This document shows, one piece after another, positions 1 to 4,170 of a DNA stretch of 7,198 nt. The DNA is from Gammaproteobacteria bacterium. GTDB lineage: Bacteria > Pseudomonadota > Gammaproteobacteria > Burkholderiales > Burkholderiaceae_C. The stretch lies in NCBI GenBank assembly GCA_018903185.1, contig JAHIQV010000103.1:1-7198 (forward strand). The letters run 5' to 3'. A program made the translations under genes and the position numbers. Within the stretch, counting starts at the first letter, position 1. Each line of letters begins with the position of its first letter. The notes beneath the pieces were generated by a model, which was given only the letters and a program-made list of their open reading frames with translations, was not told the origin of the DNA and did no database searches.

Positions 1-498
1 CACATCGTTGTGCCGGAACGGATGGGTTGGTGCACCGGCCCGCCGTGCGCCTTCCCACAGTGAGGTGTGCGCCAGCATGTCGATATAGACCGGCGTCTGC
101 TCGTCGGCGATGCACTGGAGCAGGCCCACGTTGGCCGCATATCCCGATTGGCACAGCACCCCGTCGTCCTTGCCGATCCACGCTGCCATCTTCTTTTCGA
201 ACGCGCGCACGGGATGGCTCTCCAGCAGGAACGACCCGGACTGAATGACGAAGTCCCCATCCTGGCGGATCGCTGCCATTTGCGCGCTGACGATGGCCGG
301 GTGGCCCGTCACGCTCAGGTAGTCGTTGCCGTTCAGGCGAACCGCATCGGAACCCGGGTCGCGTCCGTGCACCAGTGATCGGCCGCCCCATTGGTGGTTC
401 CAGCGCTGAATGAAGTCGCGCTCGATGCGATCGCAGAGGTGGGCCGCAAAAGCCGGATTGACGGCCGTTTTGCTGCGGGTGAGTTCGAGCATTTCCAT
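1..498 (-). CDS. cqsA: CqsA/LqsA-like alpha-hydroxyketone autoinducer synthase, 3' part missing
   Basis: Reading leftward from the ATG at 498, the frame stays open for 166 codons to the window edge. It is a PLP-dependent enzyme of the alpha-oxoamine synthase family (relatives: AONS, 2-amino-3-ketobutyrate CoA ligase). The best match recalled is Vibrio CqsA: residues 117-129 (QSGYAANVGLLQC), the stretch YIDMLAH around 138-144, SLWEGAR at 146-152 and HPFRHN at 159-164 correspond almost residue for residue. His144 is where the family places the residue stacking on PLP; the PLP lysine lies beyond the edge. CqsA and Legionella LqsA condense an acyl-CoA with an amino acid to make diffusible ketone signals (CAI-1, LAI-1). 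The start is supported by AGGAG (505-509) six bases upstream; a second in-frame ATG lies two codons in. It lies downstream of the sulfur operon on the same strand but probably has its own promoter. AONS (biotin) is the alternative, less likely given the CqsA-specific stretches. Confidence 0.85.
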   Translation of the reverse strand, partial: MEMLELTRSKTAVNPAFAAHLCDRIERDFIQRWNHQWGGRSLVHGRDPGSDAVRLNGNDYLSVTGHPAIVSAQMAAIRQDGDFVIQSGSFLLESHPVRAFEKKMAAWIGKDDGVLCQSGYAANVGLLQCIADEQTPVYIDMLAHTSLWEGARRAGAPTHPFRHNDV

Positions 499-562
499 GG
501 AGATCTCCTGTCAGACAAGGAAATCCCATTGAAAAAAGAAATGCGTGACAGCCCGCACACCC

Positions 563-580
563 CCTGTCAGGCTTGACAGG
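563..580. promoter_or_regulatory. Perfect 18-bp dyad upstream of cqsA, LuxR-box-like
   Basis: CCTGTCA, four bases GGCT, then TGACAGG form perfect 7-bp inverted arms, centred about 73 bp before the cqsA start codon. The spacing CTG-N10-CAG (564-579) fits the general consensus of LuxR/LasR/RhlR/CepR-type boxes. That match is from memory of the consensus, and other dimeric regulators also bind such dyads. No good -10/-35 pair could be placed around it, so whether it would activate or repress cannot be told. Confidence 0.5.
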
Positions 581-640
581 TCTTGTTACACTTTTTTCTC
601 AAGTTTGATGTAATCGGACCGACAAGCGGCATGTTCAGAC

Positions 641-679
641 CACCGTCACGCCCGTACAGGGGCCTTGCAGCGCACGGTG
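641..679 (-). other. Inverted repeat just after the persulfide dioxygenase stop codon
   Basis: CACCGT at 641-646 pairs with ACGGTG at 674-679. A smaller GCCC/GGGC hairpin can form inside it. The repeat begins immediately after the stop codon of the upstream gene on the minus strand. No T-run follows, so it is not a standard intrinsic terminator. It could be a transcript 3'-end structure or chance in GC-rich DNA. Confidence 0.25.
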
Positions 680-1807
680 TCAGTTCTGCCGCCAGGGCAG
701 GCCGTGGTGACGCCAACCGCCCTTGAGCCCCCGGTGGGCGTGGGCATCCGGATCACCCTCGAAGCCTTCCAGGATGTTGTAGGCCTCTAGGCCCAGTTCG
801 GTCGCTCGCTTGGCCGCCGCGATCGAACGCACGCCGCTGCGGCACAGCAGTACCAGCTTCTGTCCCTCAGAAGCTGCCTGCCGGATGCGCTCGTCAAACT
901 CCGGATTCATGGCCATGCCGGGCCACTGCTTCCAGGCCACCGGCACCGCGCCCGGCACGAAACCGACCCATTCGCGCTCGGCGTCGCTGCGCACGTCCAC
1001 CAGCACCGCCTCACCCGCCTGCACCCACCGCCATGCCAGCTGGGGCGAGACATCGCCCGCATAGGTGCCCTGGTGCGCTGCCGCCACCGGGCGCGGATGC
1101 AGCAGCCAGGCGCCATCAACATCGTGGCGCAGGCCCGAGCTGAGGTTGGCCGGCACGGCCTCGTCGATGCGCCGCGGCTTGGGCAACTGCAACGATTCCA
1201 TGATCGCGACGAACTCGGCCTCGCTCTTGCCCGCCACGCGGGCATTGCTGTTCTTTTCCTGACCGATCGTGGAATGCGTGCGGCCCTGGTAGTCGTGACC
1301 GGGCCAGACGGTGGTGGCATCGGGCAATGCAAACAGCACCTCGGTCAGGCTGCGGTACAGCTCGCTCGCGCTGCCGGACTGGAAGTCGGTGCGACCGCAA
1401 CCATTGATGAGCAGGGTGTCGCCGGTGAAGACGTGGTCGCGCCAGACATAGCTCATGCTGCCCGCCGTGTGACCCGGGGTGTGCAGGGCCTGCAAAGTCT
1501 CCCCGCCAAACGGCAGCGTGTCGCCGTGCTGCAGCTGGATGCCCGCGGTGCCGATGCCGCAGCCCTGCGGGGCGGCCGTGCGGGCACCGGCGAGTTCGGC
1601 CAGCTGGCCGGCACTGGTGATGTGGTCGGCGTGGGCGTGGGTTTCCACGGTCCAGACCAGCTTCAGGCCGTACTCGCGCAGGATGGCCAGGTCGCGCTCG
1701 ATCTGGTCGTCCACCGGGTCGATGATGAGCGCGTCGCGCGTCAACTGATCAAACAGCACATAGGTGAAAGTGCTGGAAGCGGGGTCAAACAGCTGGATCG
1801 GTTTCAT
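680..1807 (-). CDS. Persulfide dioxygenase-rhodanese fusion protein
   Basis: This 375-residue protein has two domains. Residues about 1-235 are an ETHE1-like metallo-beta-lactamase fold: THAHADH at 56-62, His113 in HTPGHTAGS, Asp130 in FTGD and His171 in WPGHDY. By homology with ETHE1, His57, His113 and Asp130 hold the single iron. Residues about 255-375 are a rhodanese domain with active-site loop CRSGVRS (322-328), Cys322 catalytic. The family oxidises glutathione persulfide to sulfite with O2; the fused rhodanese moves sulfane sulfur between thiosulfate/sulfite and glutathione. There is no signal peptide, so it should be cytoplasmic. The layout (dioxygenase first, rhodanese last) matches the known PRF proteins of Burkholderia. 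The ATG at 1807 is chosen because AGGAG (1815-1819) sits seven bases upstream and MKPIQLFD is the normal N-terminus; an ATG ten codons earlier lacks this. It follows the CsoR-like gene by 32 bp, so co-transcription is likely. Confidence 0.93.
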   Translation of the reverse strand: MKPIQLFDPASSTFTYVLFDQLTRDALIIDPVDDQIERDLAILREYGLKLVWTVETHAHADHITSAGQLAELAGARTAAPQGCGIGTAGIQLQHGDTLPFGGETLQALHTPGHTAGSMSYVWRDHVFTGDTLLINGCGRTDFQSGSASELYRSLTEVLFALPDATTVWPGHDYQGRTHSTIGQEKNSNARVAGKSEAEFVAIMESLQLPKPRRIDEAVPANLSSGLRHDVDGAWLLHPRPVAAAHQGTYAGDVSPQLAWRWVQAGEAVLVDVRSDAEREWVGFVPGAVPVAWKQWPGMAMNPEFDERIRQAASEGQKLVLLCRSGVRSIAAAKRATELGLEAYNILEGFEGDPDAHAHRGLKGGWRHHGLPWRQN

Positions 1808-1839
1808 GGTGAAGCTCCTGGGGCGCTGCCCCTGCAAGG

Positions 1840-2085
1840 TCAGGAAAAACGCGCCAGCATATCGGCGACGTCGTCCGCCGGCAGGTCACCCTGGGCAATG
1901 ACACAGCCGACCATGGTGAAAAAGGTCTTGTCCAGCGCCTTGCGCGCCGCCGCCAGCTGCTGCGCAACCTTCTCGCAGTCGGCATCGGATTCGAGCAGCT
2001 TCTGGATGCCGCGCAGCTGTCCCTCCACGCGCTTGAGTCGGAGCACCAGGGCGCGTTTGCGTTCGGGATCGTGGACGGTGGTCAT
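1840..2085 (-). CDS. CsoR/FrmR-family (DUF156) transcriptional repressor, probable sulfane-sulfur sensor
   Basis: This 81-residue all-helical protein has the family hallmark RLKRVEGQLRGI at 16-27, then DADC with Cys37 and QQLAAARKALDK at 42-53. The family forms tetramers that release DNA on binding Cu(I), Ni, formaldehyde or persulfide. Family ligand spacings are Cys-x24-His-x3-Cys in CsoR, Cys-x28-Cys in CstR and Cys-x24-His in FrmR. Here only Cys37 and Cys61 occur; positions 62 and 66, where the His and second Cys are expected, are Val and Gly. Copper sensing is therefore unlikely, and a dithiol or persulfide switch is the inference, backed by the persulfide dioxygenase directly downstream. 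The start at 2085 has AGGAG (2091-2095) five bases upstream. The frame is open far upstream across the transporter genes, but that is antisense to real genes. Autoregulation through the dyad at 2146-2161 is likely. Confidence 0.88.
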   Translation of the reverse strand: MTTVHDPERKRALVLRLKRVEGQLRGIQKLLESDADCEKVAQQLAAARKALDKTFFTMVGCVIAQGDLPADDVADMLARFS

Positions 2086-2145
2086 GTCGGCTCCTGTGTA
2101 AAGCGGGGTTTGCACCCAGGGCTCTGTCACCGGAACGCCCCACGC

Positions 2146-2161
2146 ATACCCCAACAGGTAT
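2146..2161. promoter_or_regulatory. Probable operator 1 of the CsoR-like repressor
   Basis: ATACC, six bases CCAACA, then GGTAT make a perfect 5-bp dyad with C/G-rich inner bases, the general shape of CsoR/CstR-family operators (TA-flanked C and G tracts). It lies 62-75 bp before the repressor start codon, abutting the -10 box TACAAT and covering the expected transcription start, where a bound repressor would block transcription. Confidence 0.6.
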
Positions 2162-2190
2162 TGTAGTGAGGGCGGAATCCGTGCCGGCCA
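2160..2190 (-). promoter_or_regulatory. Probable promoter of the repressor-persulfide dioxygenase unit
   Basis: On the minus strand TACAAT (2165-2160) matches TATAAT at five of six bases. The only -35 candidate is a poor TGGCCG at 2190-2185 with a 19-bp spacer, so this may be a weak or activator-independent extended promoter. The -10 placement next to operator 1 is the main support. Confidence 0.45.
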
Positions 2191-2207
2191 GGTCGTGCTT
2201 TTTTGCG

Positions 2208-2236
2208 TTGACATGAATCCGGAACCACGCTTACCC
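2208..2236 (+). promoter_or_regulatory. Possible promoter of the TRAP operon, -35 box only
   Basis: TTGACA at 2208-2213 is a perfect -35 hexamer, but the bases 17 further on (TTACCC at 2231-2236) are a very poor -10 box. The start codon is about 130 bp downstream. It is the best sigma-70 candidate seen on the plus strand in this intergenic region. Confidence 0.22.
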
Positions 2237-2309
2237 GAAATCAGAAACCCCTCTGGAAACAAGTTCTTTGCGTCGCATCGATGACAGCCGTTGGTGAAAA
2301 CCCTGTCAC

Positions 2310-2323
2310 TACCCGGTGGGGTA
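2310..2323. promoter_or_regulatory. Probable operator 2, matching operator 1, before dctP
   Basis: TACCC, GGTG, GGGTA form a perfect 5-bp dyad. Written as TACC-N6-GGTA it has exactly the same 14-bp framework as operator 1 at 2147-2160. It ends 44 bp before the dctP start codon. Two such sites in one 282-bp divergent region are unlikely by chance, which suggests shared control of both transcription units. Confidence 0.5.
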
Positions 2324-2367
2324 CCACGCATCATGAAACGCCTTTTCAAATCCACTGGAGACATACG

Positions 2368-3486
2368 ATGAGCGAGAAAAAACCCGTCCGTTCGCGCCGC
2401 AACATGCTTAAAGGTGCGGCCGTCGCTGCGGGCGCCATGTCGGTCCCGATGATCGCGACCGCGCAAACGACCAGCCTGCGGTTTCAGAGCACCTGGCCCT
2501 CGAAAGACATCTTCCACGAATACGCCGCCGACTTCGCCAAGAAGGTCAACGACATGGCGGGTGGCAAGCTCAAGATTGAGGTACTCCCGGCGGGTGCCGT
2601 GGTGCCCGCGTTCCAGTTGCTCGAAGCCGTGGCCAAGGGCACGCTGGACGGTGGTCACGGCGTGGTGGCTTACCACTACGGCAAGAACTCGGCGCTGGCC
2701 CTTTGGGGTTCCGGCCCGTCCTTCGGCATGGACCCCAACATGTTGCTGGCATGGCACAACTACGGCGGTGGCAAGGCCCTGCTGGACGAGATTTACAAGA
2801 GCCTGAACCTGGACGTCACCTCCTACCTCTACGGCCCGATGCCGACCCAGCCCTTCGGCTGGTTCAAGAAGCCGATCGCCAAGACAGAAGACCTCAAAGG
2901 CGTGAAGTTCCGCACCGTGGGTCTGGCGGTGGACATGTACACCGACATGGGCGCAGCGGTGAACCCCCTTCCCGGTGGCGAGATCGTGCCCGCACTGGAC
3001 CGTGGCCTGATCGATGGCGCCGAGTTCAACAACGCCAGCTCCGACAACCTGCTGGGCTTCCCCGATGTGAGCAAGAACTGCATGCTGCAGAGCTTCCACC
3101 AGAGTGGCGAGCAGTTCGAGATCTTGTTCAACTCCGCCAAGCTCAAGGCCCTGCCCGCCGAGCTCAAGGCCATCGTGGACTACGCGGTTCAGGCGGCCAG
3201 CGCCGACATGAGCTGGAAAGCCATCCAGCGCAATTCGGAAGACTACATTGATCTGAAGAAAAAGGGCGTGAAGTTCTACAAGACACCCGACGCCATCCTG
3301 CGCGCGCAGCTCACGGCCTGGGACAAGATCATGGCCAAGAAGGGTGGCGAGAACGCCATGTTCAAGAAGGTGCTCGACAGCCAGCGCGCCTTTGCGCAGC
3401 GTGCCGGCCAATGGCAGAACGACTACACGGTCGACTTCAAGATGGCCTACAACCACTACTTCGGCAAGGGCGCCAAGAAAGGCTGA
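2368..3486 (+). CDS. dctP: TRAP transporter substrate-binding protein, TakP-like, Tat-exported
   Basis: This 372-residue periplasmic receptor starts with a Tat signal: twin-arginine SRRNMLK at 9-15, a short hydrophobic stretch to about 29, and ATA at 30-32 as probable cleavage site. The mature protein belongs to the TakP/mannitol-chloroaromatic TRAP group: WPSKDIFHEYA near 43-53, PFGWF near 162-166, KFRTVG with Arg182 (the carboxylate-binding Arg of TRAP receptors) and IDGAEF at 215-220. TakP binds 2-oxo acids and a Thermus relative binds lactate, so a small (2-oxo/2-hydroxy) organic acid is likely; the actual substrate cannot be read. Where relatives have Glu-Trp this protein has Glu219-Phe220, and the aromatic segment that usually follows is replaced by SFHQSGEQF (242-250), so ligand choice may differ. 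The ATG at 2368 is preferred to one 29 codons upstream because GGAG (2357-2360) precedes it and the Tat motif then sits near the N-terminus. It heads the TRAP operon. Confidence 0.9.
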   Translation: MSEKKPVRSRRNMLKGAAVAAGAMSVPMIATAQTTSLRFQSTWPSKDIFHEYAADFAKKVNDMAGGKLKIEVLPAGAVVPAFQLLEAVAKGTLDGGHGVVAYHYGKNSALALWGSGPSFGMDPNMLLAWHNYGGGKALLDEIYKSLNLDVTSYLYGPMPTQPFGWFKKPIAKTEDLKGVKFRTVGLAVDMYTDMGAAVNPLPGGEIVPALDRGLIDGAEFNNASSDNLLGFPDVSKNCMLQSFHQSGEQFEILFNSAKLKALPAELKAIVDYAVQAASADMSWKAIQRNSEDYIDLKKKGVKFYKTPDAILRAQLTAWDKIMAKKGGENAMFKKVLDSQRAFAQRAGQWQNDYTVDFKMAYNHYFGKGAKKG

Positions 3487-3502
3487 TCCTTCGCTTGCAC
3501 AC

Positions 3503-3531
3503 AGGGGCGCCACCGGCGCCCCTTTCTGTTT
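3503..3531 (+). terminator. GC hairpin with T-rich tail between dctP and dctQ
   Basis: AGGGGCGCC (3503-3511) and GGCGCCCCT (3515-3523) form a perfect 9-bp stem with loop ACC, followed by an interrupted T-run. Since dctQ begins only 16 bases later, it probably acts as a partial terminator or 3' stabiliser. That would give more binding protein than membrane subunits, a common arrangement in binding-protein-dependent transporters. Confidence 0.7.
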
Positions 3532-3546
3532 CAGACGGGACTCACG

Positions 3547-4170
3547 ATGCAACAATTTCTCTGGGCGGTGGATCGCGCCTCGACATGGTTCGGCAAGCTC
3601 TGCGCCTGGGCGGTGGTGGGGTTGACCCTGCTGATCAGCTGGGAGGTGTTTTCGCGTTACGTGCTCAACACGCCACACGCCTGGGTGCTGGACGCGCAGA
3701 TCATGCTGTACGGCCTGCTCTTCATGACCGCTGGCGCCTACACCCTGGCCAAGAACGGCCATGTGCGCGGCGATGTGCTCTACGGATTCTTCGAGCCGCG
3801 CACCCAGGCGTCCATCGACCTGGCGTTGTACATCGTGTTCTTCCTGCCCGGCATCGTGGCGCTGACCTGGGCCGGCTGGACTTTCGCCAACGACTCGCTG
3901 GCGATCCGCGAACAGACCTTCAACGCCGACCCGTTGCCGATCTACCCCTTCAAGTTCGTCGTGCCCGTGGCGGGTGCCCTGCTGCTGCTGCAGGGGCTGG
4001 TGGAGATCCTGCGCTGCCTGATCTGCCTGAAAACGGGCGCCTGGCCCACGCGGGAGGAGGACGTGGAAGAAGTCGATGTGGACAAGCTCAAGGAGATGGT
4101 CCATGTGAAAGACAGCGACATCGAAAGTCTCGACCAGTTGGTGGTCGCCCAGAAAGGCGGCCAGCCATGA
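3547..4170 (+). CDS. dctQ: TRAP transporter small membrane subunit (DctQ family)
   Basis: This 207-residue protein has four hydrophobic segments at about 16-39, 48-67, 90-112 and 134-160, as usual for DctQ, the small scaffold subunit that pairs with DctM. Family landmarks are FSRYVLNTPHAW at 35-46, GHVRGDVLYG at 71-80 and YPFKFVVPVAGALLLLQG at 133-150. After the last helix comes a roughly 40-residue charged tail, rich in Asp and Glu at 169-195, on the probable cytoplasmic side; this makes the protein slightly longer than many relatives. A weak ribosome site (CGGGA, 3536-3540) precedes the ATG. The stop overlaps the dctM start as ATGA (4167-4170), pointing to translational coupling. Transport in this family is driven by a sodium or proton gradient rather than ATP. 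Confidence 0.92.
   Translation: MQQFLWAVDRASTWFGKLCAWAVVGLTLLISWEVFSRYVLNTPHAWVLDAQIMLYGLLFMTAGAYTLAKNGHVRGDVLYGFFEPRTQASIDLALYIVFFLPGIVALTWAGWTFANDSLAIREQTFNADPLPIYPFKFVVPVAGALLLLQGLVEILRCLICLKTGAWPTREEDVEEVDVDKLKEMVHVKDSDIESLDQLVVAQKGGQP

Noticed and set aside
585..613. Minus-strand promoter for cqsA with TTACAT (-35) and TGTAAC (-10), spacer 17
   Set aside because: The -35 is poor (2/6) and the -10 only 4/6; a TTGAGA at 602-597 is a better -35 but has no -10 partner. No promoter call can be defended here.
1073..2101. A 342-codon open frame on the plus strand opposite the persulfide dioxygenase and repressor genes
   Set aside because: It is antisense to two genes with clear catalytic and family motifs; no domain was seen and its start lacks a ribosome site.
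2191..2206. Sigma-54-type promoter before the TRAP operon
   Set aside because: A GG...GC pair exists, but the spacing is 12 rather than the required 10 bases and the rest of the -24 element does not match.
2281..2367. N-terminal extension of DctP from the ATG at 2281
   Set aside because: It would put 29 unrelated residues before the Tat signal and overlap the operator-like dyad; the ATG at 2368 has a ribosome site and gives a normal signal peptide.
1840..4104. A 754-codon open frame on the minus strand running through dctQ and dctP into the CsoR-like gene
   Set aside because: Only its last 81 codons look like a protein family. The rest is a His/Gln/Gly-rich antisense image of well-supported transporter genes, typical of GC-rich DNA. 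The ATG at 2085 with its ribosome site is the real start.
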